Program-made: the position numbers and the translations under genes
Assembly: GCF_000314735.2 (NCBI RefSeq)
Contig: NZ_KB375270.1
Location: 3,286,001-3,350,000, forward strand
Origin: Afipia felis ATCC 53690
GTDB lineage: Bacteria; Pseudomonadota; Alphaproteobacteria; Rhizobiales; Xanthobacteraceae
Reading direction: 5' to 3'
Length of the DNA stretch: 64,000 nt
Notes under the pieces: model-generated
The model's database searches: none
What the model saw: only the letters and a program-made list of their open reading frames with translations
What the model was told of the DNA's origin: nothing
In this document: in pieces, positions 19,391 to 27,736 of the stretch
How positions within the stretch are numbered: the first letter of the stretch is position 1
Layout of the letters: every line of letters starts with the position of its first letter

Positions 19391-19416
19391 CCCGGCGAAC
19401 ATGATCGTTCGCCGGG
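19391..19416 (+). terminator. Intercistronic hairpin between tctC-like and tctB-like genes
   Basis: CCCGGCGAAC and GTTCGCCGGG form a perfect 10-bp stem around a six-base loop, 16 bases after the tctC-like stop. The tract after it (TCATCTCTTTCC) is only weakly U-rich. It is best read as a partial terminator or 3'-end stabiliser that lets the binding protein be made in excess over the membrane subunits. Confidence 0.65.
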
Positions 19417-19446
19417 TCATCTCTTTCCGCGCAAGGATTCGACTCA

Positions 19447-19947
19447 ATGAGCGAAGCATCACATGAGCAGTCGGGCGGTCCGGCGCATCGCACCGTCGAG
19501 ATGGGCGTTGCCGTTGCCTGCATCGTTTTTGGCATCATCACGATTTTGGGGAGCATGCAGGTCGGCATCGGCTGGGGCGCCGAAGGTCCGCAATCCGGCT
19601 TCTTCCCGTTCTATCTCGGCATCGCCATTGTGCTGTCGAGCTTCATGAATCTGAAGAGCGCCCGGGGCATCGACGGTGAGCGCGAGTTCGCGACCTGGTA
19701 TCAGCTCAAGCAGGTTCTGGCGGTGATCGTTCCGACCACCGTGTATGTTTTCGTGCTGCCCTACACCGGCATCTACATCGCATCGATGGTGCTGATCGGC
19801 GGCTTCATGATGTGGCTGGGCAAATACCCCTTGTACAAGGCTGTCCTGTACGGCGTTGGCGTGCCGGTCGCCATCTACTTCATGTTTGAGAAGTGGTTCC
19901 TCGTTCCGCTCCCGAAGGGACCGATCGAGTATTGGCTCGGACTGTGA
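19447..19947 (+). CDS. TctB-family small membrane subunit of the tripartite tricarboxylate transporter
   Basis: TctB is the poorly conserved four-helix partner of TctA. The product has 166 residues. Four hydrophobic segments are visible: VAVACIVFGIITILGSM, SGFFPFYLGIAIVLSSFMNL, VLAVIVPTTVYVFVLPYTGI with IASMVLIGGFMMWLG, and AVLYGVGVPVAIYFMFEKWF. The motif GPQSGFFPFYLG is typical of the family. It lies between the tctC-like and tctA-like genes. The conserved C-B-A order makes the identification safe despite low sequence conservation. Confidence 0.9.
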   Translation: MSEASHEQSGGPAHRTVEMGVAVACIVFGIITILGSMQVGIGWGAEGPQSGFFPFYLGIAIVLSSFMNLKSARGIDGEREFATWYQLKQVLAVIVPTTVYVFVLPYTGIYIASMVLIGGFMMWLGKYPLYKAVLYGVGVPVAIYFMFEKWFLVPLPKGPIEYWLGL

Positions 19948-19997
19948 CGCGAGCAGTGCGCTCGAACCCATAAAAGAGATCAGGTAGGAAAACGTCC

Positions 19998-21509
19998 ATG
20001 CTCGCAGATATCGCCAATCTGTTTCACGGCTTTGCGGTCGTGTTACAGCCCTCTAACATCTTGCTGATGGTCATCGGCATTCTGCTCGGTGTGATCGTCG
20101 GCGTGCTGCCGGGACTGGGCGGCGCCAACGGCATCGCGATCCTGTTGCCGCTGACTTTCAGCATGTCGCCGACCGGCGCGATCATCATGCTCTCTTGTAT
20201 CTACTGGGGAGCGTTGTTTGGCGGCGCCATCACGTCGGTGTTGTTCAACATCCCTGGTGAGCCATGGTCGGTGGCCACAACATTCGACGGCTACCCGATG
20301 GCCCAGCAGGGCCGCGCCGGTGAGGCGCTTACGGCGGCCTTCACCTCATCGTTCGTCGGTGCGCTGTTCGCGGTTATCGTCATCACCCTCGTTGCGCCGC
20401 TGGTCGCAGACTTCGCGCTCGAGTTCGGTCCGGCCGAGAAGTTCTCGGTCTACTTCCTCGCCTTCTGCAGCTTCATCGGCATGGGCAAGGAGCCGCCGTT
20501 CAAGACCATCACCTCCATGATGATCGGCTTCGTGCTGGCGGCAGTCGGCCTCGACAGCGTCACCGGTCAGTTGCGTCTGACGTTCGGCTTCACCGAACTG
20601 CTGAACGGCTTTGACTTCCTGATCGCGGTCATCGGTCTGTTCGGCATCGGCGAAATCCTTCTCACCATGGAAGAGGGCCTCGCGTTCAAGGGCAAGGCTG
20701 CCGGCATCAACCCGAAGGTGGTCTGGCAGACCTGGCTGGAGTTGCCGCGCTACTGGATGGTGTCGCTGCGCTCCTGCCTGATCGGCTGCTGGATGGGCAT
20801 CTCGCCCGCTGGCGCGACGCCAGCCTCGTTCATGAGCTACGGTATCGCCCAGCGTATCTCGAAGCGTGGCCACAATTTCGGCAACGGCGAGATCGAGGGT
20901 GTGGTCGCGCCGGAAACCGCGGCGCATGCCGCGGGTACTTCGGCACTGCTGCCGATGCTCGCACTCGGCGTGCCTGGTTCGCCGACCGCTGCGGTGCTGC
21001 TCGGCGGTCTGCTGATCTGGGGTCTGCAGCCGGGTCCGCTGCTGTTCGTCGAACAGCCGGACTTCGTCTGGGGCCTGATCGCTTCCATGTACCTCGGCAA
21101 CCTCGTTGGCCTCATCCTGGTGCTGACCTGCGTGCCGTTGTTCGCGGCGATCCTGCGCATCCCGTTCAGCATCATCGCTCCGGTCATTCTCGTGATCTGC
21201 GCGATCGGTGCCTACACGGTGCACAACTCCAGCTTCGACGTGATCCTGATGATGGTGTTCGGCATCGTCGGCTACGTCATGAAGAAGACCGGTTATCCGT
21301 TGGCACCGCTGGTTCTGGCCATCGTGCTCGGCGACAAGGCGGAAGAAGCATTCCGTCAGTCGCTGCTGTCGTCGGGCGGCCACCTCAGTGTCTTCTTCTC
21401 CAACGGGCTGGTGTCGACGATCATGGCTCTCGGTCTCATTGCCCTGTTCTGGGGCGTGATCTCCGACCTGTGGGCGAAGATCCGCCGTCCGGCGAAGGCT
21501 GCGGCCTGA
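19998..21509 (+). CDS. TctA-family large membrane subunit of the tripartite tricarboxylate transporter
   Basis: TctA is the ion-coupled permease of the system. The product has 503 residues and about 11-12 membrane segments. The first conserved repeat is VIVGVLPGLGGANGIAILLPLTF with YWGALFGGAITSVLFNIPGEP. The second is ETAAHAAGTSALLPMLALGVPGSPTAAVLLGGLLIWG. These paired PGLG/PGSP motifs are diagnostic. It ends the operon; a strong terminator lies about 60 bases downstream. No two-component regulator of the TctD/TctE kind is adjacent, so control of the system is unknown. Confidence 0.96.
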   Translation: MLADIANLFHGFAVVLQPSNILLMVIGILLGVIVGVLPGLGGANGIAILLPLTFSMSPTGAIIMLSCIYWGALFGGAITSVLFNIPGEPWSVATTFDGYPMAQQGRAGEALTAAFTSSFVGALFAVIVITLVAPLVADFALEFGPAEKFSVYFLAFCSFIGMGKEPPFKTITSMMIGFVLAAVGLDSVTGQLRLTFGFTELLNGFDFLIAVIGLFGIGEILLTMEEGLAFKGKAAGINPKVVWQTWLELPRYWMVSLRSCLIGCWMGISPAGATPASFMSYGIAQRISKRGHNFGNGEIEGVVAPETAAHAAGTSALLPMLALGVPGSPTAAVLLGGLLIWGLQPGPLLFVEQPDFVWGLIASMYLGNLVGLILVLTCVPLFAAILRIPFSIIAPVILVICAIGAYTVHNSSFDVILMMVFGIVGYVMKKTGYPLAPLVLAIVLGDKAEEAFRQSLLSSGGHLSVFFSNGLVSTIMALGLIALFWGVISDLWAKIRRPAKAAA

Positions 21510-21570
21510 TCTACGATCAATCTTCTTCCGGGGCGAAAGCCTCGGAAGGGCTTAATGACGAGCAACGAAA

Positions 21571-21598
21571 AAGCCGGATCGAAAGATCCGGCTTTTTT
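21571..21598 (+). terminator. Intrinsic terminator after the tripartite transporter operon
   Basis: AGCCGGATC / GATCCGGCT forms a 9-bp stem on a GAAA loop and is followed by TTTTTT. It lies 62 bases after the tctA-like stop. The A-run before it would also give weak termination on the other strand. Confidence 0.92.
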
Positions 21599-21671
21599 GT
21601 ATCGATCCGCAGCAAACGCCGGCCTTGCCAAAAGGTCCGATCACGTATGGCAAGTAAGGCAGATGGCAAAC

Positions 21672-21698
21672 AAAAAGGCCGGGCAAAAACCCGGCCTT
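21672..21698 (-). terminator. Intrinsic terminator of rpmB
   Basis: On the minus strand AAGGCCGGG / CCCGGCCTT forms a 9-bp stem with a six-base T-rich loop and is followed by a T-rich tract (TTTGTTTG). It starts about 22 bases after the rpmB stop. Confidence 0.85.
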
Positions 21699-21720
21699 CA
21701 AATTCTCGATCGTTCGAAGC

Positions 21721-22014
21721 TTAGCTTGCCGCGGCGAGCTTCTTCTTCTCGATCTGGCGCTTCAGGTCGGCAGCCTTCGGCGAAAGGGTCGCCGCATTGG
21801 CCTTGAGCAGGAAGGCATCGAGACCACCATTGTGGTCGACGCTCTTCAGCGCGTTGGTCGACACCCGCAGCCGCACCGACTGGCCGAGCGTCTCAGAGAT
21901 CAGCGTGACGTTGCACAGGTTCGGCAGGAACCGGCGCTTGGTCTTGATGTTCGAATGGCTGACCCTGTGGCCAACCTGCGGCCCCTTGGCCGTCAACTCG
22001 CAGCGCCGTGACAT
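21721..22014 (-). CDS. rpmB: Ribosomal protein bL28
   Basis: bL28 is a protein of the large ribosomal subunit near the E site. The product has 97 residues from the ATG at 22014. It opens [32 protein letters not shown], the classical start of the alphaproteobacterial L28. The upstream-extended frame to 22224 is not supported, because family members begin at MSRRCEL. A terminator follows. The gene is divergent from the DUF3108 gene. Only one Cys (Cys5) is seen near the start, so this is not the zinc-ribbon form. Confidence 0.97.
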   Translation of the reverse strand: MSRRCELTAKGPQVGHRVSHSNIKTKRRFLPNLCNVTLISETLGQSVRLRVSTNALKSVDHNGGLDAFLLKANAATLSPKAADLKRQIEKKKLAAAS

Positions 22015-22294
22015 GGCGAAATCCTTGTGTCTCCCGGAGCCAGAAAGGCCCGCGCGGGGGTTGCTACCGTCCATTTCAGGAACCGCGGACGTATAGTCGG
22101 AGGGCGGCCGAGCGTCAAGACGGCGCGGACACCGAAATGCTCGAAAACGCCGGGAGAATAGCGATTTTATGAATAAAGCCAAGCATTTCCCAACATATAA
22201 TCGGCGTAATCGCGGAAGAGACAAAGCTTTTGCCGGTTCCCGACTTTTCAGTCGAGGGTGAGAACTTGCCCGGCGGCATCAGGATTTTCATTTG

Positions 22295-23128
22295 ATGGAT
22301 TTTTTCGCCCTGCATCGCTGGCGCCGGCTGCTTTTTCTTGCGCCGTTGCTCCTTGCCGGTCCCGCCCAGGCGCAGGGCCGGATGGACGCCAAATATCAGG
22401 CGACCCTGAGCGGCATCGAAATCGGCAAGGGCAGCTGGACGGTGGCGATCGGTGACAAGGACTATTCGGGATCGACCTCGGGCGGCACCACGGGCCTTAT
22501 CAAGGCCATTGGCGGTGGTCATGGCACCGGGGCCACGCAGGGCAGGGTGCTCGCAGGGCGGCTTGTGCCGGACGCCTATCTGAGTTCGGTATTCTACGGC
22601 AAGAAGAACGAGACCATCCGCATCGCCTTTGCCGGAGAGCGTGTGAGCGCGTTCTCCATCGAGCCGGAGCCGCCGTCGACGCCGGAGCGCATTCCGGTGG
22701 TGGATACAGAGAGGCGCAACGTGAGCGATCCGATGTCGGGGGTGATGTTTACCGCACCCGGCAAGGACGAACTGCCGAATCCGCAGGCGTGCGCCACAAA
22801 GGCTGCGATCTTTGACGGCCGGATGCGTTACGACCTGCAACTCGCATTCAAGCGGATGGAGACGGTGGTGCTCGCGAAGGGTGCCAAGGTTGACGCGGTG
22901 GTCTGCACGGTCCGGTTCAAGCCGGTCTCGGGTTACGTGCCCTCGCGCGCCGCGATCAAATATCTTGCCGCGCGTCAGGATATCGACGTGGCGCTCGCGC
23001 CGATCGCGGGCACGCGGGTGATGGTGCCGGTGCGGGTGCGGATTCCGACGCCGCTTGGCCTGGGAATGGTGCAGGCGACCGAATTCAACACCGCAGCGCA
23101 GCCGCAGGCCGCCAGACGAAGCAATTAG
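22295..23128 (+). CDS. Periplasmic DUF3108 domain-containing protein
   Basis: The product has 277 residues from the ATG at 22295; a TTG three bases upstream is also possible. A signal peptide (LLFLAPLLLAGPAQAQG) ends near residue 28. The mature part begins MDAKYQATLSGIEIGKGSWTVAIGD, the start of the DUF3108 beta-sheet domain, and carries two cysteines (in PQACATKAA and VVCTVRF) that may form a disulfide. Proteins of this family occur throughout alphaproteobacteria, often next to rpmB and the helicase below, as here. No biochemical role is established. Confidence 0.82.
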   Translation: MDFFALHRWRRLLFLAPLLLAGPAQAQGRMDAKYQATLSGIEIGKGSWTVAIGDKDYSGSTSGGTTGLIKAIGGGHGTGATQGRVLAGRLVPDAYLSSVFYGKKNETIRIAFAGERVSAFSIEPEPPSTPERIPVVDTERRNVSDPMSGVMFTAPGKDELPNPQACATKAAIFDGRMRYDLQLAFKRMETVVLAKGAKVDAVVCTVRFKPVSGYVPSRAAIKYLAARQDIDVALAPIAGTRVMVPVRVRIPTPLGLGMVQATEFNTAAQPQAARRSN

Positions 23129-23398
23129 AGCGCGGGAGACGGCGAAAGATTCCTGTGATGAGTCTGCTTGACTCGCGAGGCAAACGGAGTCCTCCGTGCG
23201 GTTAAGAAACTGGGTCCCGATGGGCTCAATTGAGGTGCGCTAAAATCGCGATCTGGTGGCATAGGAAACCCACTCGCACGATATCTTGCGGTGAACGAAG
23301 CCGAACACGACATGAGTCAGCGATTCGGGCCGCTTTCGTTCCGGACTCGTTCCAATCCTTAAATCCCGAAGGCTTTCGGAGCCGAAAAGCGTCGCGTT

Positions 23399-26300
23399 GT
23401 GAAACACTCCCTTCCTTCTGCTTCTCATTTTCAGACTGACCGCGCGCCCGGCGCGGGCGTCACCGCCGTGCTCGGTCCGACCAACACCGGCAAGACGCAT
23501 CTCGCGATCGAGCGGATGCTTGCGCATTCTTCGGGGCTGATCGGCCTGCCGCTGCGGCTGCTCGCGCGCGAGGTCTATAACAAGATCGTCGCGCGCGCCG
23601 GTGCGGAGTCTGTCGCGCTGATTACGGGCGAGGAGAAGATCAAGCCGCCGAAGGCGCGTTACTGGGTCTCGACCGTCGAGGCGATGCCGCGCGATCTCGA
23701 CGTGTCGTTTCTCGCGGTCGACGAAATCCAGATCGCATCCGATCTCGAGCGCGGCCACGTCTTCACCGATCGCATCCTGCACCGGCGCGGTCGCGATGAG
23801 ACGCTGCTGCTCGGCGCCGCGACGATGCGGCCTTTGATCGAGCGGTTATTGCCCGGCGCGAACATCGTCACGCGGCCGCGCCTGTCGCTGCTCGAATTCG
23901 CGGGCGACCGCAAGATCACCCGCCAGCCGCGTCGCACCGCGATCGTCGCGTTCTCTGCCGATGAAGTCTACGCCATCGCCGAACTGATCCGCCGCCAGCA
24001 CGGGGGCGCCGCGGTCGTGCTGGGCTCGCTTAGCCCGCGCACCCGCAACGCGCAGGTGGAGATGTTCCAGTCCGGCGATGTCGATTATCTTGTGGCCACC
24101 GACGCGGTCGGCATGGGCCTCAATCTCGATGTCGATCACGTCGCCTTCGCATCCGACCGCAAGTATGACGGCTATCAATTCCGCCGCCTGACACCCGCAG
24201 AATTTGCCCAGATCGCAGGTCGCGCCGGACGCGCCACGCGCAACGGCACGTTCGGCACCACCGGTCGCTGCGCACCGTTCGAGCCCGAACTCGTCAACGC
24301 GCTGCAGAACCACACTTTCGACAGCGTGAAGATGCTGCAATGGCGCAACACCGTGCTCGATTTCTCTTCGCTTGCGGCATTGCAGGTCTCGCTCGCGCTT
24401 GCTCCGGGACACGATGCATTGACGCGTGCGCCGCTCGGCGAAGACCAGCGCGTGCTTGAGCATGCGTCGCGCGACCCGGATGTGCGCGACATGGTGGTGG
24501 ACGCGGGGGCTGTCGAAAAGCTATGGGATGCCTGTCTGGTTCCCGATTACCGCAAGCTGTCGCCGGCGGCCCACGCGGAGCTCGTGACTACGTTGTTCAC
24601 GTTCCTCATGCGCAGGGGCCGGATCCCCGATCAGTGGTTCGCGACCCAGGTGGCGCAGGCGGACCGGATCGACGGCGACATCGACACGCTGTCCGCGCGG
24701 ATTTCACAGATCCGAACCTGGACCTTCGCCGCCAACCGCCCCGATTGGCTTTCAGACCCCCTCCATTGGCAGGAAACCACCCGGGCGGTGGAGGATAAAT
24801 TGTCTGATGCACTGCATTCGAGGCTAACTGAGCGTTTCGTTGATCGCCGGACCAGTGTATTGATGCGCCGCTTGCGGGAAAACACGATGTTGACGACTGA
24901 AATTGGAAAGACCGGCGAAGTCACCGTTGAGGGCCATGTGATCGGCCGCCTCGATGGCTTTATGTTTGCCCCCGATGCCGCCGAGGCGGGTTCGGAGGCG
25001 AAGGCTTTGCAGGCCACCGCTCTGAAGGCGCTAGCGGGCGAGATCGATGCGCGCGCGGAGAAGCTCTCCGGTGCTGCTGACGATCAGTTCGCGCTTGCCT
25101 CTGACGGCACGCTGCGCTGGACCGGTGATGCGGTCGGCAAGCTCACCGCTGCGGACGATGTATTGCATCCGCGCGTTCGCATCATCGCCGACGAGCGTCT
25201 TACTGGCGCATCGCGCGATGCGGTGCAGGCGCGGCTCGATCTGTGGTTCAAGACGCATGTCGAGAAAATCCTCGGGCCAATGTTCGAATTGTCGAAGGCA
25301 GAGGATGTCACGGGCATCGCGCGCGGCATCGCCTTCCAGCTCGTCGAGGCGCTCGGCGTGCTCGAACGGCCGAAGATCGCGGCCGAGATGAAGGACCTCG
25401 ATCAGCCCTCGCGCGCCGTCCTGCGCAAATATGGCGTGCGGTTCGGCGCCTATCACATTTTCTTCCCCGCGCTGCTCAAGCCCGGCGCACGCACGCTCGC
25501 CTCGCTGTTGTGGGCGCTGAAGCAGGACGATGTCGACATGAACGCGCTTGGTGGCGCGCAGCATCTTGCCGCCTCGGGTCGCACTTCGTTCCCGGCCGAC
25601 AAGGCGCTGTCGCAGGATGCCTACCGTGTGCTCGGCTACAAGCTCGCGGGCGAACGCTCGGTGCGTGTCGATATTCTTGAACGTCTCGCCGATCTCATCC
25701 GTCCCGCTTTGTCGTGGCGTCCCGGCACCGGCGCTGAGAAGCCTGCGGGCGCGTTCGATGGCCGCTCGTTCACGGTGACACAGGCGATGACGTCGCTCAC
25801 CGGTTCGGCTGGCGAAGATTTTGCTTCGGTGCTGCGTTCGCTCGGCTATCGCATGGATCGCCGCGCGCCGTTGGCGGAAGCGCCGAAGCCTGCTGAAGCG
25901 CCTGCAGAGGCCGCGGCGGAAAGTACGGTTGTAGCCGAGAACGAAGCCCCAGCCGTGCAAACGGAAGCTGCGGCTTCCGAACCGGCAACGGAAACTGTCG
26001 CTGCTGAGACTGCTGCAGCAGCGGAAGCGGACGCCGTCACTCACGTGACTGTTGAAGCGCCTGCGGAGGTTGCGAGCGCCTCGAAGCTTCCGGAAGTTGC
26101 ATTCGCCCCGGCAGAGGAGGCGGACACAGCAACCGAGGCAGCGCCTTCTGCAGAGAAGGCGGAAGAATCATCGCCATCCGATACGGAGGCTGCTTCCGAG
26201 GAAGCCGTGCCTTCTGAAGAAGCTGCGGCTGCACCTGCGGAGCCAGAACTTGTCGAAGTGTGGCGGCCCGCGGGCCGCCACGACGAGCGTCGTCCGAGGC

Positions 26301-26674
26301 ATGAGCGTCATCGTCATCACCACCGCGCGGCGCCTGCCGCTGCGGCGGATGCTCCCACATCCGAAGGCGAAGAGAAAAAAGAAGGCTCGCGCCATCATCG
26401 TCGCGACCGTCACCGTGACGATCGCCGCAAGCGCGAGGATGAGGGCGCTCAGGCACGTGGTCCGCGCGAGGAGCGCGGCGAGCGTCCGCATCAGCGCTTC
26501 AAGGGGAAAGGCAAGTTCGAGGGCAAGCGCGACCGCGATCGCAAGGATGGCAATTCGAACTTCCGCACCTTTGCGACCAGCGCGCCGCGGGAACGCGAAC
26601 GTGTGGCCGATCCGAATTCGCCGTTCGCCAAACTCGCTGCGCTGAAAGAACAGCTCGGAAACCGCAAGGACTGA
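23399..26674 (+). CDS. SUV3-like superfamily 2 RNA helicase with long low-complexity C-terminal tail
   Basis: The product has 1091 residues from the GTG at 23399. The SF2 core opens with Walker A GPTNTGKT at 26-33, has DEIQ at 108-111 and LGAATMRPL as motif III, and ends with TDAVGMGLNL and QIAGRAGRATR (from Gln271). This is the arrangement of mitochondrial SUV3, an RNA helicase of the degradosome. Residues of about 440-820 hold helical regions. From about 825 the chain becomes Ala/Glu-rich, then His/Arg/Lys-rich (HERHRHHHRAA, DRHRDDRRKRED) and Gly/Lys-rich to the end, suggesting a disordered RNA-binding tail. Target RNAs are unknown. The S4 gene follows after four bases. Confidence 0.87.
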   Translation: MKHSLPSASHFQTDRAPGAGVTAVLGPTNTGKTHLAIERMLAHSSGLIGLPLRLLAREVYNKIVARAGAESVALITGEEKIKPPKARYWVSTVEAMPRDLDVSFLAVDEIQIASDLERGHVFTDRILHRRGRDETLLLGAATMRPLIERLLPGANIVTRPRLSLLEFAGDRKITRQPRRTAIVAFSADEVYAIAELIRRQHGGAAVVLGSLSPRTRNAQVEMFQSGDVDYLVATDAVGMGLNLDVDHVAFASDRKYDGYQFRRLTPAEFAQIAGRAGRATRNGTFGTTGRCAPFEPELVNALQNHTFDSVKMLQWRNTVLDFSSLAALQVSLALAPGHDALTRAPLGEDQRVLEHASRDPDVRDMVVDAGAVEKLWDACLVPDYRKLSPAAHAELVTTLFTFLMRRGRIPDQWFATQVAQADRIDGDIDTLSARISQIRTWTFAANRPDWLSDPLHWQETTRAVEDKLSDALHSRLTERFVDRRTSVLMRRLRENTMLTTEIGKTGEVTVEGHVIGRLDGFMFAPDAAEAGSEAKALQATALKALAGEIDARAEKLSGAADDQFALASDGTLRWTGDAVGKLTAADDVLHPRVRIIADERLTGASRDAVQARLDLWFKTHVEKILGPMFELSKAEDVTGIARGIAFQLVEALGVLERPKIAAEMKDLDQPSRAVLRKYGVRFGAYHIFFPALLKPGARTLASLLWALKQDDVDMNALGGAQHLAASGRTSFPADKALSQDAYRVLGYKLAGERSVRVDILERLADLIRPALSWRPGTGAEKPAGAFDGRSFTVTQAMTSLTGSAGEDFASVLRSLGYRMDRRAPLAEAPKPAEAPAEAAAESTVVAENEAPAVQTEAAASEPATETVAAETAAAAEADAVTHVTVEAPAEVASASKLPEVAFAPAEEADTATEAAPSAEKAEESSPSDTEAASEEAVPSEEAAAAPAEPELVEVWRPAGRHDERRPRHERHRHHHRAAPAAAADAPTSEGEEKKEGSRHHRRDRHRDDRRKREDEGAQARGPREERGERPHQRFKGKGKFEGKRDRDRKDGNSNFRTFATSAPRERERVADPNSPFAKLAALKEQLGNRKD

Positions 26675-26680
26675 CGCCTG
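26666..26680 (+). promoter_or_regulatory. Ribosome binding site that supports a CTG start for the S4 gene
   Basis: AAGGA at 26666-26670 lies inside the last codons of the helicase gene, seven bases before CTG at 26678. The helicase stop TGA falls between them. This layout suits terminating ribosomes restarting at a rare initiator codon. Confidence 0.55.
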
Positions 26681-26953
26681 TCACCGGACCGCCAGCGTCT
26701 CGACAAGTGGCTATGGCATGCGCGGATCGTGCGCACCCGGACCGACGCGGCGAAACTGGTGTTGGGCGGCCGTGTCCGCCTCAATGGCATGCGGCAGACC
26801 TCTCCCGGACATGCGCTGAAATCCGGTGACGTGCTGACGGTGGCACTTGATGCGCGGGTTCGTGTTCTGAAGATTGTCGCTTTCAGCGAGCGTCGGGGTG
26901 ATGCGCCGTCAGCGCAGGGCCTCTATGATGAATTGAACGGGAAAGAGAAGTAA
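26678..26953 (+). CDS. S4-domain RNA-binding protein (Hsp15-like), probable CTG start
   Basis: S4 proteins of this size (Hsp15/YrfH type) bind stalled 50S subunits or structured rRNA. The domain begins [21 protein letters not shown], followed by [24 protein letters not shown]. No ATG, GTG or TTG lies between the in-frame helicase stop (26672-26674) and GTG 26729, and starting at 26729 would delete the conserved [11 protein letters not shown] strand. CTG at 26678 gives 91 residues ([14 protein letters not shown]...) and has AAGGA at 26666-26670, a seven-base spacing. I therefore place the start at CTG. A fallback start is GTG 26729. The gene lies four bases after the helicase. Confidence 0.75.
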
Positions 26954-27045
26954 CTATCTGCGATAGCAGAGCCTTCCTTCTCTTGCAGCGCGGGATATCC
27001 TGCGCTAGGCCAACACCCAAATTTGGAACGGTTCCGGAGATCTGG

Positions 27046-27384
27046 ATGACTTACGTCGTCACCGAAAATTGCATCAAGTGCAAGTACATGGACTGCGTTG
27101 AGGTGTGTCCCGTCGATTGCTTCTACGAAGGCGAGAACATGCTCGTGATCCATCCGGACGAGTGCATCGACTGCGGCGTTTGCGAACCGGAATGCCCGGC
27201 TGAGGCGATCAAGCCCGACACTGAGCAGAATCTGGAAAAATGGCTCGGCGTGAATGCCGAGTACGCTAAGACTTGGCCCAACATCACCCAGAAAAAGGAT
27301 GCGCCTGCCGACGCCAAGGAATTCGACGGCGTCGAAGGCAAATTCGATCAGTATTTCTCGCCCAACCCCGGCACTGGCGACTGA
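27046..27384 (+). CDS. fdxA: FdxA, 7Fe-8S (3Fe-4S + 4Fe-4S) ferredoxin
   Basis: This is a small electron carrier of 112 residues from the ATG at 27046. Cysteines sit at 9, 12, 17, 21, 25, 40, 43, 46 and 50 ([20 protein letters not shown] and [12 protein letters not shown]). In FdxA proteins the first set, with a longer spacing between Cys9 and Cys17, holds a 3Fe-4S cluster, and the second set holds a 4Fe-4S cluster. The C-terminal extension (about 60-112) is typical. An upstream-extended frame to 26983 has no family support. The gene lies between the S4 gene and carD, an order common in alphaproteobacteria. Confidence 0.96.
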
Positions 27385-27736
27385 AACAGGACGGTTCGCG
27401 GAATCCTCTTAACCGTAGTTGGTGGTGCGTCGTCCAGAAAAGGTAACGAGGCACCAAGAGCGGCCATAAACCTTTGATTTTTACGGAAAATGTGTTATTA
27501 TTAGCACATTCCGCCGGTTGTTCACGTCCTGTCCATTCCGGATGCAGGCGTCGAAGGGCAGCCGGGTCCATCAGGGGCGTGGCGGTTCCACGCAAGGCGC
27601 CGTGGCAGACAAATCGCGTCAGAATAAAACCAAAGCTACCAAGGACAAGAATTCCGGCAAGACGCCCGCCCGTGGCGCCTCCGGTAAGAAGGCTGCCGCT
27701 CTGGCAGCCAGCACCTCAAAAAGCAAAAGAAGTGTA
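27385..27736 (+). other. Gap between fdxA and the chosen carD start, partly possible carD 5' coding
   Basis: The first two-thirds contain no gene I can support. An AT-rich stretch near 27475-27510 (TTTTTACGGAAAATGTGTTATTATTAG) is a good place for a promoter. From GTG at 27602 to 27736 the carD frame is open and Lys/Ala/Thr-rich like the known CarD N-terminus, so this part may be translated. Confidence 0.5.

Noticed and set aside
20346..21383. Antisense frame of 345 codons in the TctA-like gene
   Set aside because: TctA is unmistakable on the plus strand; the antisense product is a charged low-complexity string.
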